Shown: positions 22,073 to 30,410 of the stretch, piece after piece
Layout of the letters: every line of letters begins with the position of its first letter
Numbering within the stretch: the stretch's first letter is position 1
Notes under the pieces: generated by a model
Told to the model about the DNA's origin: nothing
What the model saw: only the letters and a program-made list of their open reading frames with translations
Databases searched by the model: none
From: an uncultured Oscillospiraceae bacterium
GTDB lineage: Bacteria; Bacillota; Clostridia; Oscillospirales; JAAYXM01
NCBI GenBank assembly: GCA_934446465.1
Contig: CAKSEF010000016.1
Location: 1 to 30,760 of the forward strand
Length of the DNA: 30,760 nt
Direction: 5' to 3'
Position numbers and translations under genes: made by a program

Positions 22073-23554
22073 TTATACCTCCCCTACAAACCTGTCGAAT
22101 GCGCTCATTCCCGCCTCATTGCGCGGGAATACTCCGGCACACTCAAGCACTTTTTCAAAAACAAGACCTATTTCTCTTTTGAAAAACTCTTCATAGCTTT
22201 CGTCGGAGTTCTTGTTTTTCATTATTTTACGCGCCCACTCGGCGTGTTTTTCTATCTTCTCATTTTCCGAGAAATCAATGCCCCGCTCGGCATAATCGCA
22301 CATGAGCTCCAGCTCTTCGCGCAGACGCGGAGGGAGCACGGCGAGCCCCATCACCTCGATAAGGCCTATATTTTCTTTCTTAATGTGATGCAGTTCTTCG
22401 TGCGGATGGTAGAGCCCGAACGGGTGCTCGGGTGTCGTTATGTTGTTACGCAGCACCAAATCAAGCTCGTATTCACGCCGGCGGAAGCGCGCAATCGGGG
22501 TTATTGTATTATGCGGAACTCCGTCCGTCTCGGCAAAAATCCGTGCGCTTTCGTCAGTATATTCCCGCCACTTTTTAAGTATTCTTCCCGCAAGAAGGCA
22601 CAAACGCTCTTTGTCGTCGCACCTCAGGCGCAGAACCGACATCGGCCACTTAACACGCTCGACAGAGACATCCTCAAAGCCTTCTATTTTGTATGCCTTT
22701 TCTGCCTTTGCGCGCTCCATTGCGAACGAGTAGTGTCCGCCCTGAAAATGCTCGTGGGCGAGTATCGACCCGCCGACTATCGGCAAATCGGCATTCGAGC
22801 CGACAAAATAGTGCGGAAACAGGTCAACAAACGAAAAGAGCTTCTCAAACACATTTTCATCGATTTTCATAGGCACGTGCGACGAATTGAGCACGATGCA
22901 ATGCTCGTTATAGTACACATACGGCGAATATTGAAAGCTCCAAGGCTTACCGCAAATCTCAATGGGGATTATTCTGTGATTCTGGCGCGCAGGAAAATCG
23001 TTTCTTCCCGAATAGCCCTCGCTTTCGATACAGAGTGCGCACTTCGGATATCCCGTTTTCGGCAAATTCTTCGCCTTCGCTATTGCGCGCGGGTCTTTTT
23101 CGGGTTTTGACAGGTTAATTGTTATATCGAGCGTTCCGTACTCCGTTTCCGTCTGCCATTTCATGTCGCGTGCTATTCTGTCGCGCCTGATGTAGTTTGT
23201 ATCCTGCGAAAATTTATAGTACCAATTAGTGGAATGAAGCGGGGATTCGAGGTACTTCTCAATAAACTCGGCTATGACCCCGCTCGGGCGCGGGGTGAGT
23301 ATTCCCATAAGCTTAGTATCAAAAAGGTCATAATCCGTCTGAGTTTTTTCTATAATCCCCTTATCCGCCGCAAAATCGCAGAGCGACCGAAGCGTGTCTG
23401 CAAGGCTCTTTCCCGATGCCTCTTCATCTGAAAACGCCTTTTCCGCAAGCGCATCTGCCAGCATATTTCTCATATAGCGCGTATCCGACGGCGAAATAAG
23501 ACCGCAGGAAACGGCGTATTCTGTTAAATTGTTTATGTCCGCAAAAACACTCAT
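22073..23554 (-). CDS. galT: UDP-glucose-hexose-1-phosphate uridylyltransferase (Firmicutes type)
   Basis: The 493-aa protein swaps UMP between UDP-glucose and galactose-1-phosphate in the Leloir pathway. It is the long Firmicutes-type GalT, unrelated in length to the E. coli form. Recognisable segments are TNWYYKFSQDTNYIRRDR near 131-148, CALCIESEGYSGRNDFPARQNHR and the histidine-rich GSILAHEHFQGGHYSF that carries the uridylylation site. I place the start at Met22 of the open frame (MSVFADINN), 25 bases after galK; the extra 21 codons would overlap galK, although the ribosome-binding site here is weak. Confidence 0.94.
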   Translation of the reverse strand: MSVFADINNLTEYAVSCGLISPSDTRYMRNMLADALAEKAFSDEEASGKSLADTLRSLCDFAADKGIIEKTQTDYDLFDTKLMGILTPRPSGVIAEFIEKYLESPLHSTNWYYKFSQDTNYIRRDRIARDMKWQTETEYGTLDITINLSKPEKDPRAIAKAKNLPKTGYPKCALCIESEGYSGRNDFPARQNHRIIPIEICGKPWSFQYSPYVYYNEHCIVLNSSHVPMKIDENVFEKLFSFVDLFPHYFVGSNADLPIVGGSILAHEHFQGGHYSFAMERAKAEKAYKIEGFEDVSVERVKWPMSVLRLRCDDKERLCLLAGRILKKWREYTDESARIFAETDGVPHNTITPIARFRRREYELDLVLRNNITTPEHPFGLYHPHEELHHIKKENIGLIEVMGLAVLPPRLREELELMCDYAERGIDFSENEKIEKHAEWARKIMKNKNSDESYEEFFKREIGLVFEKVLECAGVFPRNEAGMSAFDRFVGEV

Positions 23555-23579
23555 CTTCTGAAACCCACTCTCAAATTGA

Positions 23580-24755
23580 TTAAAGTATGCGTTTCCCGCC
23601 GTCGGGGCGTATTGCAAGCATACGGCACATACCCTTTCCTATCATTTTGTCGATGCCGTCCTCAAAGTATCCTCTCATGTCCTTCGGCACAAAAGCTTCA
23701 ACAGTGCCGCCGAAGCCGCCGCCCTGTATTCTGACAGCCCCGCGCCCCTCAAGAAGATGCTCGCAGGCGGCAAGGGCGTATGCCATCGCCTGATTTTTCG
23801 TTTCGCCCGAAGCATAAACGTTTTGGAGATACATAAACGAAGAACGTCCCGACTCGGAAACGAGCTTCAGAAATCCGTCAAAATCACCGCGTTTGAGACA
23901 TTCCGCTTCACAAACCGCGCGTCGGTTATCCTCAACAAAGTGTATGGCACGCAAAACCGCACGGTCGCCCGTTATTTTTCTTACCGCAGAGAGTCTCTCG
24001 AAAAATTCCGTCTCGTCCACATCCGCGAGAAATTTCTTGCCGAAGCATGACGCAACGGCGTGCATATCCGCGGGGATTGACGCATACTCCTCCGTGAGGT
24101 CTGCATGGTCGGCGCCTGCGTCTATAATCGCAAGGTCGTATCCGTAACTTTCAAGGTTACATTCTATTTTCTGCACCTTTGGCATCTCATTTTTGAAGTC
24201 TATCGCAACTATACCGCCGACCGAGCACGCCATCTGGTCCATAAGCCCGCTCGGCTTGCCGAAATGAACCGTCTCCGCATACTGCCCGATTTTCGCAATT
24301 TCCACCGCGTCAAAGCCCGCATCAAAAAGACCCGACAACGCCGTCGCCGTCAGCACCTCAAATGCGGCGGAGCTCGAGAGTCCCGAACCTTTCAAAACGT
24401 CCGACACGATGTACATATCAGCTCCGCTTATATCTCTGCCCCGACGAAAAAATGCGTCGGCTATTCCGCGCACGAGAGATGTGGTCGTGTTTTTATCACA
24501 TTCCCTCGCAGACAGGTCGCCGAGGTCGATTTCTATTTTCGGGTAGCCGTCGCTCTTGACGCACAGGGTATTTGTTCCGTTTACGGCGCACGCGGCGCGC
24601 ATATCAAGGTTTATGCTTGCGGCAAGCACGTTTCCGTGCTGGTGGTCGGTATGGTTTCCTCCGAGTTCCACTCTTCCCGGCGCGCTGTACAGTTGAATTC
24701 CGTCTCTTGCGCCGAATGTTTCTTCAAATAAATCTACCAGTTTTCTGTCAGTCAT
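23580..24755 (-). CDS. galK: Galactokinase
   Basis: The 391-aa GHMP kinase phosphorylates galactose to galactose-1-phosphate. The galactokinase signature GRVELGGNHTDHQHG spans residues 27-41, the ATP-binding GHMP motif VLKGSGLSSSAAFEV is near 120-134, and the C-terminal VRIQGGGFGGTVEAF motif is intact. In the Firmicutes manner GRVxLxGxHTDH contains GGN in place of GEH. It leads the galK-galT-yjbQ-GH25 operon. No galE, galM or galactose regulator is seen within the window. Confidence 0.96.
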   Translation of the reverse strand: MTDRKLVDLFEETFGARDGIQLYSAPGRVELGGNHTDHQHGNVLAASINLDMRAACAVNGTNTLCVKSDGYPKIEIDLGDLSARECDKNTTTSLVRGIADAFFRRGRDISGADMYIVSDVLKGSGLSSSAAFEVLTATALSGLFDAGFDAVEIAKIGQYAETVHFGKPSGLMDQMACSVGGIVAIDFKNEMPKVQKIECNLESYGYDLAIIDAGADHADLTEEYASIPADMHAVASCFGKKFLADVDETEFFERLSAVRKITGDRAVLRAIHFVEDNRRAVCEAECLKRGDFDGFLKLVSESGRSSFMYLQNVYASGETKNQAMAYALAACEHLLEGRGAVRIQGGGFGGTVEAFVPKDMRGYFEDGIDKMIGKGMCRMLAIRPDGGKRIL

Positions 24756-24803
24756 CTTTACACCGCCGAGTTATTTTTTTCCGGATATATACAACATGGT
24801 ATT

Positions 24804-24832
24804 ATAATACAGTATTATTCCACCTATTGCAA
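24804..24832 (-). promoter_or_regulatory. Promoter of gal operon
   Basis: Minus-strand TTGCAA (24827-24832), 17-base spacer, TATTAT (24804-24809). No clear operator palindrome or cre site was identified nearby. Confidence 0.6.
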
Positions 24833-24853
24833 TGAAAAAAACTGTCTAATGAT

Positions 24854-24883
24854 GAAAAAAACGGCACCGAGTGCCGTTTTTTT
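24854..24883. terminator. Bidirectional terminator after pncB
   Basis: ACGGCAC (24861-24867) and GTGCCGT (24871-24877) around CGA, flanked by A7 and T6. On the minus strand it ends the nicotinate phosphoribosyltransferase transcript. Confidence 0.88.
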
Positions 24884-24886
24884 CAA

Positions 24887-26323
24887 TCAATGAGAATCAA
24901 GAAGCTCTTTTCGCATATTCCAGAGCTTCTGCGACATATCCACATAGTATTTATGCGGGTTTTCAAAACGCAGAACCTCGCTCCAAAGCTCGTCCGTTGC
25001 ACGCGCGCAGTAATCGCGTATCTCATCGACACTGCGATTTTCACACACGCACTTTCCTCCGTCGAAAATCTTTTCAAGAACGGGGCGGGCCGTAAAGTTA
25101 TCTATCGTTTTTCTCTTCCATGTAAACTCGGGGTCGAAAAGCTCGTAAGGCTTTCCGCTTTCAATCACCTCGTCGTGAAGGGTTATAACGTCCGCCATTG
25201 CCTTTCCGCTCTCATTGTCGAAAAGACGCCACACCTGCTTAAATCCCGGTGTCGTAATCTTCTCGACATTTTCGGAAAGTTTGATTTTCGGAATAATTTT
25301 TCCGTCCTGCTCAACGGCCGCGAGCTTATACACACCCCCGAACACGGGCTCGCTTCTCGACGTGATAAGACGCTCGCCGACGCCGAATGCGTCTATCTTC
25401 GCGCCCTGCATGAGTATGTCGCGGATTATATATTCGTCAAGCGCATTCGACGCTATTATCTTACAGTCGGTAAATCCCTCGTCATCGAGCATCTTGCGCG
25501 CCTTGCGGGACAGATATGTCATATCACCGCTGTCTATTCTTATGCTCTGCGGACGTATTCCGCGCGGGAGAAGCTCCTCGCGGAATATCTTTATTGCGTT
25601 CGGGATTCCCGATTTCAGCACGTTATAGGTGTCCACAAGGAGCGAGCAGGCGTTCGGCCATGTCCGCGCATATGCGCGGAAAGCATCCTCCTCGCTCGGG
25701 AACATCTGAACCCAGCTATGTGCCATTGTGCCCGTTGCGGGGATTCCGTAGTCTCTTTCGCATATTGTACACGCAGTACCGACGCAGCCGCCGATGTATG
25801 CCGCGCGTGCTCCGAAAATTGCGCCGTCATAGCCCTGCGCGCGCCTTGAGCCAAACTCCATAACGGGTCTTCCCTGCGCGGCGCGGACGATTCTGTTCGC
25901 CTTTGTCGCTATAAGACTCTGGTGGTTGATTGTCAGAAGCACCATTGTTTCTATGAGCTGAGCTTCTATTGCGGGGCCGCGGACGGTTACGATAGGCTCT
26001 CCCGGAAAAATCGGCGCTCCTTCGTGTACTGCCCAGACATCGCTTGTGAACCTGAAATTCCTGAGATATTCGAGAAAGCCTTCGTCAAACATTCCCTTTT
26101 CGCGCAGAAACGCAATGTCCTCATCGTCAAACGACAGCTCGCGCAGATACTCGACAAGCTGTTCCACCCCTGCCATTATCGCAAATCCCCCGCCGTCGGG
26201 AATCTTGCGGAAGAACATATCAAAATACGTTATCGTATCCTTCATTCCGTTCTGAAAATATCCCTTAGCCATAGTAAGCTCATAAAAATCCATGAGCATT
26301 GTAAGGTTCATATCCCTTTTCAT
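24887..26323 (-). CDS. pncB: Nicotinate phosphoribosyltransferase
   Basis: About 478 aa. It joins nicotinate and PRPP to give nicotinate mononucleotide, the first step of the Preiss-Handler NAD salvage route. Signatures include MDFYELTMAKGYF at the start, EFGSRRAQGYDGA near 158-170, GTMAHSWVQMFPSEEDAF near 206-223 and IRIDSGDMTYLSRKAR near 269-284. An ATG three codons upstream (26332) abuts the AGAGAG purine run too closely, so I favour the ATG at 26323; the difference is minor. It has its own promoter and terminator. Together with nadE it implies salvage of environmental niacin. Confidence 0.94.
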   Translation of the reverse strand: MKRDMNLTMLMDFYELTMAKGYFQNGMKDTITYFDMFFRKIPDGGGFAIMAGVEQLVEYLRELSFDDEDIAFLREKGMFDEGFLEYLRNFRFTSDVWAVHEGAPIFPGEPIVTVRGPAIEAQLIETMVLLTINHQSLIATKANRIVRAAQGRPVMEFGSRRAQGYDGAIFGARAAYIGGCVGTACTICERDYGIPATGTMAHSWVQMFPSEEDAFRAYARTWPNACSLLVDTYNVLKSGIPNAIKIFREELLPRGIRPQSIRIDSGDMTYLSRKARKMLDDEGFTDCKIIASNALDEYIIRDILMQGAKIDAFGVGERLITSRSEPVFGGVYKLAAVEQDGKIIPKIKLSENVEKITTPGFKQVWRLFDNESGKAMADVITLHDEVIESGKPYELFDPEFTWKRKTIDNFTARPVLEKIFDGGKCVCENRSVDEIRDYCARATDELWSEVLRFENPHKYYVDMSQKLWNMRKELLDSH

Positions 26324-26354
26324 TTTATTCATCTCTCTTTTTGATATTTAACTT

Positions 26355-26383
26355 ATTTTATCACGCAAATCACGTTTTAGCAA
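26355..26383 (-). promoter_or_regulatory. Promoter of pncB
   Basis: Minus-strand TTGCTA (26378-26383), 17-base spacer, TAAAAT (26355-26360). Confidence 0.65.
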
Positions 26384-26433
26384 CAAATAATTTCCATAGA
26401 CAAAAAGAGTCGAACCCCATGCCGTAAAACTCC

Positions 26434-26462
26434 TTGCAAAACACAGTGCGGTTGTGTATAAT
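26434..26462 (+). promoter_or_regulatory. Promoter of cyclophilin gene
   Basis: TTGCAA (26434-26439), 17-base spacer, perfect TATAAT (26457-26462). Confidence 0.75.
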
Positions 26463-26497
26463 ATCCTTAGTAAATTTAAGTTTGGGAGTGTATTAAA

Positions 26498-26968
26498 ATG
26501 GTAGTTCTTGAAATCGAAGGAATGGGGACAATCAAGCTTGAGCTTGACCCGAAGAATGCGCCCATTACCTGCAAAAACTTTGAAAAACTCGTGTCCGACG
26601 GTTTTTATGACGGGCTTACGTTCCACCGCGTCATAAGCGGGTTCATGATTCAGGGCGGATGCCCCGACGGCACTGGCATGGGCGGGCCCGGGCACACGAT
26701 TAAGGGCGAGTTCAGCTCAAACGGCGTGAATAACACGCTCAAGCACACGCGCGGAGTTATCTCCATGGCGCGTTCGATGATGCCCAATTCCGCGGGCTCA
26801 CAGTTCTTCATCATGCACGAAGACGCACCGCATCTTGACGGGCAGTATGCCGCTTTCGGCCGCGTTACGGAAGGTCTTGACGTTGTTGATGCCATTGCTT
26901 CCATGGACACCGATATGCGCGACAAGCCGACGACTCCCGTTGTCATAAAAAGAGCATATATAGAATAA
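26498..26968 (+). CDS. Cyclophilin-type peptidylprolyl isomerase
   Basis: The 156-aa cytoplasmic protein (no signal peptide) is a single cyclophilin domain that catalyses proline cis-trans isomerisation. The active-site arginine motif FHRVISGFMIQGG (about 44-56) is intact, as are SMARSMMPNSAGSQFFIM (about 88-105) and the HLDGQYAAFGRVTEG loop. Length fits small bacterial PpiB. It leads a possible operon with a small lipoprotein gene (28-base gap) and a DUF2752 gene. Confidence 0.94.
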   Translation: MVVLEIEGMGTIKLELDPKNAPITCKNFEKLVSDGFYDGLTFHRVISGFMIQGGCPDGTGMGGPGHTIKGEFSSNGVNNTLKHTRGVISMARSMMPNSAGSQFFIMHEDAPHLDGQYAAFGRVTEGLDVVDAIASMDTDMRDKPTTPVVIKRAYIE

Positions 26969-26996
26969 TATTTTTACATAGCAAAGGTGATGCAAA

Positions 26997-27338
26997 ATGA
27001 AAAAATCCGTTTCAGTTATTCTCTTGTCGGTTCTTATGCTTTCGCTGTTTTTCGGCTGCGGAAAAAACGCCGCCGAGAAGCTGTTGTCGAAGTATTCCGA
27101 CGTGGCGGAAAAATATTCCTCGCTCGCGCCGACCGTCGCCGCGCTTTCGGACTCTAAGATTGCGGCGGAGTTTTCCGAGCTCGGCTCAATCCTCGCAGAG
27201 TGCGGAATGACGCTGAGCAAGGACGACGGCAAAGACCTCTCCGAGGATGCGCTCTCCGAAACGGAGAATAAGCTTTCCGATGTTGACAAGCGTCTCGACG
27301 CCATAAAGGAAAAAGCTCCCGAAAGCACCAATGAGTAA
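26997..27338 (+). CDS. Small predicted lipoprotein, unknown function
   Basis: The 113-aa protein has a lipoprotein signal peptide (MKKS, hydrophobic core, lipobox LFFGC with Cys21). A Lys/Glu/Ser-rich, mostly helical remainder (about 25-113) follows, with heptad-like spacing in the last third (LSETENKLSDVDKRLDAIKE) that suggests a short coiled coil. I recognise no family. Its last bases overlap the DUF2752 start by eight. Confidence 0.8.
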   Translation: MKKSVSVILLSVLMLSLFFGCGKNAAEKLLSKYSDVAEKYSSLAPTVAALSDSKIAAEFSELGSILAECGMTLSKDDGKDLSEDALSETENKLSDVDKRLDAIKEKAPESTNE

Positions 27339-27663
27339 GAAAAAGCTCATACTTCTGCACGTCTTTGTGTTCCTTATTCTCGGAATTTATATTTTCCTCT
27401 CGCTGAAATTCCGAATATATTGCCCGATTAAGAAGCTGACGGGTATTCCCTGCCCGGCCTGCGGTTCCACGCGCGCGGTGCTTGCCCTCCTGCGCGGCGA
27501 TTTTAAGGCGTATTTATCCTTTAATCCGTTCGCGGTTCCGCTTCTCTTCGTCGTTTTGGGCTTTTGCCATATCGGGCTTTTCAAAAGGCGCTCGCTCGCA
27601 GTTGTGCTTATGCTTTCAGTCTGTATTTCGGCGTTTATCTACAATATTTTAAAAATTGTATAA
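27331..27663 (+). CDS. DUF2752 membrane protein
   Basis: The 110-aa protein has three hydrophobic segments (about 7-26, 67-84, 89-107). The family signature GIPCPACGSTRAVLALLRGD (about 37-56), with CPxCG, is followed by YLSFNPFAVP. DUF2752 proteins are small membrane proteins of unknown role and are often found next to TM2-domain genes, as here. It overlaps the lipoprotein gene by eight bases. Confidence 0.9.
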   Translation: MSKKKLILLHVFVFLILGIYIFLSLKFRIYCPIKKLTGIPCPACGSTRAVLALLRGDFKAYLSFNPFAVPLLFVVLGFCHIGLFKRRSLAVVLMLSVCISAFIYNILKIV

Positions 27664-27668
27664 TATTA

Positions 27669-27697
27669 TTGACATATGTCGGATTTGATTGTATACT
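27669..27697 (+). promoter_or_regulatory. Promoter of TM2 gene
   Basis: Perfect TTGACA (27669-27674), 17-base spacer, TATACT (27692-27697), close to the GAAAGGGGG ribosome-binding site (only about 15 bases of leader). Confidence 0.7.
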
Positions 27698-27720
27698 TGA
27701 CATTGAAAGGGGGTATTTTT

Positions 27721-28056
27721 ATGGATATTCAAAAGGTTGATACTTTTATAATGGCAAACCAGAACAAGTTTGACCCCGCACAGCTTCAGGTTGTACGGGA
27801 GAAACTCCTCTCGCTTGACGACACACGCTTTAATATGATTATGGCGGCCGAGCTTAAGGACCCGACAACGGCGCTCATTCTTTCCATCTGCCTCGGCGGT
27901 TTGGGAGTTGACCGTTTCTACATAGGCGATGTCGGTCTCGGAGTTTTGAAGCTTCTCACTGCCGGCGTCTGCGGAATCATGGCTATCGTTGACTGGTGCA
28001 TAATCATGTCAAAGACTCGCGAGAAAAACTTCGAAACAATAATGTCAATCTGTTAA
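27721..28056 (+). CDS. TM2-domain membrane protein
   Basis: The 111-aa protein has an N-terminal helical part (about 1-45) and a TM2 domain with two membrane segments. The domain shows the diagnostic LGGLGVDRFYIGDVGLGVLK (about 57-76) and a closing DWCIIM. Start at 27721 is fixed by AAAGGGGG; the 15-codon extension would lie inside the promoter. TM2 proteins are widespread with unknown function. Follows DUF2752 but has its own promoter. Confidence 0.9.
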   Translation: MDIQKVDTFIMANQNKFDPAQLQVVREKLLSLDDTRFNMIMAAELKDPTTALILSICLGGLGVDRFYIGDVGLGVLKLLTAGVCGIMAIVDWCIIMSKTREKNFETIMSIC

Positions 28057-28062
28057 AAGCAT

Positions 28063-28102
28063 AAAAAGTGCCGTAATGCTCACGCATTACGGCACTTTTT
28101 TC
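28063..28102. terminator. Bidirectional terminator between TM2 and oxidoreductase genes
   Basis: AAAAAGTGCCGTAATGC (28063-28079) pairs perfectly with 28084-28100 around a TCAC loop, with A and T runs on either side. Confidence 0.92.
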
Positions 28103-28109
28103 ATATCTG

Positions 28110-29084
28110 CTATTCTGCGGCGGCCTGCATTGTAAGCGCATCGCGCGACGTTCTTAAAACATCCTTTGTAGTTATAATGGACTCCTCTCCGCGGAGCTCC
28201 TTTATAAATTCGCCGAGGCAGGTTGCGTCGTACATTTCCGGCTTTATTGGTTTTAATCCCTCATCATCCGTGAATGCGGCTTCAACACTTTCGCCGTTAA
28301 TCTTATACTCAATAACGCCCTTTGTTCCCCAGAACAGGATTCTCCAATAGAACGGGAGCTTCATACCGTTTTTTGCCGGCGCCGCGTATGAGACGTCGCC
28401 CATGAATCCAGCTCCGTTTTCGAGTTCGACCATGAACTGTCCGCAATCCTTAAACTGCGGTTCCTTATCCGCAAAGTGATTCCATGTGCGCGCGGCAACT
28501 ACTCTCTTAAGCCCGTATCCCGTTACGAAGCGTACGATGTCTATGCCGTGGATTGCTATGTCGTTTATCGTTCCGCCGTGCTTTCCTTCCTCAAAATACC
28601 AATGCGGACGCGAGCCGTAAGAGAGCGGATGCTGAGCCGTCATGTCGATCGTTCCGATTTTTCCGAGCTTTCCGCTCATAATAATGTCGCGGACGGTCTT
28701 CATTCCCATGCCAAAGCGGAGCGTCAGCATACATCCGACCTTAAGATTTTTTTCACGAGCTATGCGTTCGATTTCGTCAAGCTCGCAGATTCTTGTGCAG
28801 AGCGGTTTGTCGGTATAGACATTTTTTCCTGCCTTGAGTGCCTTTATCGCATGCTCTCCGCGCTCGCCGTAATACCCGCCGAGAATGACCGTGTCGACCT
28901 GTGAATCGTTCAAAATGTCCTCAAGGCTTTCGTAGTTGAATTCTATGTCGAAGTCGCCTGCGAGGCGCCGTCCGTCCTCCGTCGGCTCCCACGCTCCGAT
29001 TATGTTTATGTCCGGGTTTTGCTTTGCTTCTTCATAGAGTGTACCTATGTGATAATGCTTAAATCCGGCAAATGCAATATTCAT
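28110..29084 (-). CDS. Gfo/Idh/MocA-family oxidoreductase
   Basis: The 324-aa protein has an N-terminal Rossmann domain (about 1-120) and a C-terminal substrate domain of the NAD(P)-dependent sugar oxidoreductase family. The nucleotide-binding loop reads GFKHYHIG, not GxGxxG, and the usual EKP is DKP (VYTDKPLCT, about 94-102). The catalytic-region IAIHGIDIVRFVTG (about 176-189) is as expected. The substrate is unknown; relatives act on sugars, inositols and their derivatives. It is transcribed divergently from the SGNH hydrolase gene and ends at a terminator. Confidence 0.9.
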   Translation of the reverse strand: MNIAFAGFKHYHIGTLYEEAKQNPDINIIGAWEPTEDGRRLAGDFDIEFNYESLEDILNDSQVDTVILGGYYGERGEHAIKALKAGKNVYTDKPLCTRICELDEIERIAREKNLKVGCMLTLRFGMGMKTVRDIIMSGKLGKIGTIDMTAQHPLSYGSRPHWYFEEGKHGGTINDIAIHGIDIVRFVTGYGLKRVVAARTWNHFADKEPQFKDCGQFMVELENGAGFMGDVSYAAPAKNGMKLPFYWRILFWGTKGVIEYKINGESVEAAFTDDEGLKPIKPEMYDATCLGEFIKELRGEESIITTKDVLRTSRDALTMQAAAE

Positions 29085-29127
29085 TTTTTCAATTCCTTTC
29101 GGCTGAAATATTTGTTTACTGCATACT

Positions 29128-29156
29128 TATATATCACATAACAGCAAAAATAGCAA
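29128..29156 (-). promoter_or_regulatory. Promoter of oxidoreductase gene
   Basis: Minus-strand TTGCTA (29151-29156), 17-base spacer, TATATA (29128-29133). Confidence 0.6.
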
Positions 29157-29237
29157 GGTTTTTTCCGCGCTTTATTCAGGATTTTTTATAAAACACGAAA
29201 AAATGCAATTTGAACAAATAATAAGTGTTTTTTTCTA

Positions 29238-29265
29238 TTGACATAAAATTCCTGTGTGTTATAAT
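29238..29265 (+). promoter_or_regulatory. Promoter of SGNH hydrolase gene
   Basis: Perfect TTGACA (29238-29243), 16-base spacer and perfect TATAAT (29260-29265) with a TGT extended -10. Confidence 0.8.
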
Positions 29266-29283
29266 GAGCGCGGAGTGATTGTT

Positions 29284-30375
29284 ATGACAAAAAAATTCAG
29301 TGAAATAGACAAAAATCTCGCCGTCTCCGCGGCGTTTAACGAACCCGATATGAAGGTCTATAACATAAGGGAGAACGATGCCTTTTCAATCCACGGTTTG
29401 TACAATCCTAAGACCGAGACTGTCTTTCGCCGTCTGCCCGCAGACGCTGCCCGCAAGGTGAGCGAAAATGTTGAAACGCTTTCGCTCAACACTGCCGGCG
29501 GGCGCGTCCGCTTCCGTACAAATTCCGAATATATCGGGATAAAATGCGTTATGCCCGAAGTCAACATAATGCCTCACATGCCTGCCACGGGAAGCTCCGG
29601 GTTTGATATGTATGTAAAGCGCGGCGGACGCGAGGTTTATGAACACAGCTTCGTCCCGCCTTGGGGCAATTTTGAAGGCGGTTACGAATCGGTGTGCCAC
29701 TTCAAAAGCGAAGAAATGCGCGAGGTTACAATCAACTTCCCGCTGTATAACAAGGTCGATGATTTATATATAATCCTTTCCGAAAAGGCCGAGCTTTTAC
29801 CGCCTCTGCCGTACACCTTCCGAAAGCCCGTAGTTTTTTACGGCTCGTCAATAACGCAGGGCGGATGCGCATCGCGCCCGGGAAACTGCTACGCCTCCAT
29901 GGTTTCACAGAGGCTTGACTGCGATTATATCAACCTCGGCTTTTCGGGCTCCGCCCGCGGCGAGGACGCAATTATCGATTACATCTCATCGCTTGACATG
30001 AGCGTTTTTGTGTATGATTACGACTATAATGCTCCCGATGCGGAGCACCTTGAAAAGACGCACGAGCGTGGATTTCTGCGTTTCCGCGAAAAAAATCCCG
30101 ATGTCCCCGTTATTTTTGCTTCCGCGCCCACTATTCGGGACGGAAATCCCCCGTTCGGCTTTGAACGCCGTCAAATCATTTTCAATACATATGCAAATGC
30201 CATGCGCCGCGGAGACGGGAATGTCTTCTTCATAGACGGAGCGGGTATGTTTGCGGGTGAGTTCCCGCGCTCCTGCACGGTTGACGGAACGCACCCCAAT
30301 GACATCGGTTTTCTTCGCATGTACGGCTCTTTTGTCAAGTACATCGAACTTGCAATAAATAAGTCTGCAACATAA
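29284..30375 (+). CDS. SGNH/GDSL hydrolase, carbohydrate-esterase-like
   Basis: The 363-aa protein has no signal peptide. Residues 1 to about 175 form a beta-sandwich lead domain of the type fused to this SGNH subgroup. The hydrolase domain follows, with nucleophile Ser189 in GSSITQGG, the oxyanion loop NLGFSGSARGED and the Asp334/His337 pair in DGTHPNDIG. Such proteins typically deacylate sugars. GGAG eight bases before the ATG at 29284 sets the start, ten codons inside the longest frame. It lies between two Gfo/Idh/MocA oxidoreductases and is followed 36 bases later by the second, suggesting a sugar-derivative pathway. Confidence 0.88.
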   Translation: MTKKFSEIDKNLAVSAAFNEPDMKVYNIRENDAFSIHGLYNPKTETVFRRLPADAARKVSENVETLSLNTAGGRVRFRTNSEYIGIKCVMPEVNIMPHMPATGSSGFDMYVKRGGREVYEHSFVPPWGNFEGGYESVCHFKSEEMREVTINFPLYNKVDDLYIILSEKAELLPPLPYTFRKPVVFYGSSITQGGCASRPGNCYASMVSQRLDCDYINLGFSGSARGEDAIIDYISSLDMSVFVYDYDYNAPDAEHLEKTHERGFLRFREKNPDVPVIFASAPTIRDGNPPFGFERRQIIFNTYANAMRRGDGNVFFIDGAGMFAGEFPRSCTVDGTHPNDIGFLRMYGSFVKYIELAINKSAT

Positions 30376-30410
30376 TTTAAATATAAAACAAAGAAAAGGA
30401 GATTGCAGAA

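Noticed and set aside
22244..23110. 288-codon plus-strand open frame
   Set aside because: Antisense to galT, which is strongly supported; no recognisable domain.
23555..23617. 21-codon N-terminal extension of GalT
   Set aside because: It would overlap the galK end and starts with galK-derived sequence in another frame; GalT proteins begin at the MSVFADINN-like segment.
24890..25849. 319-codon plus-strand open frame
   Set aside because: Antisense to nicotinate phosphoribosyltransferase; no domain or start signals.
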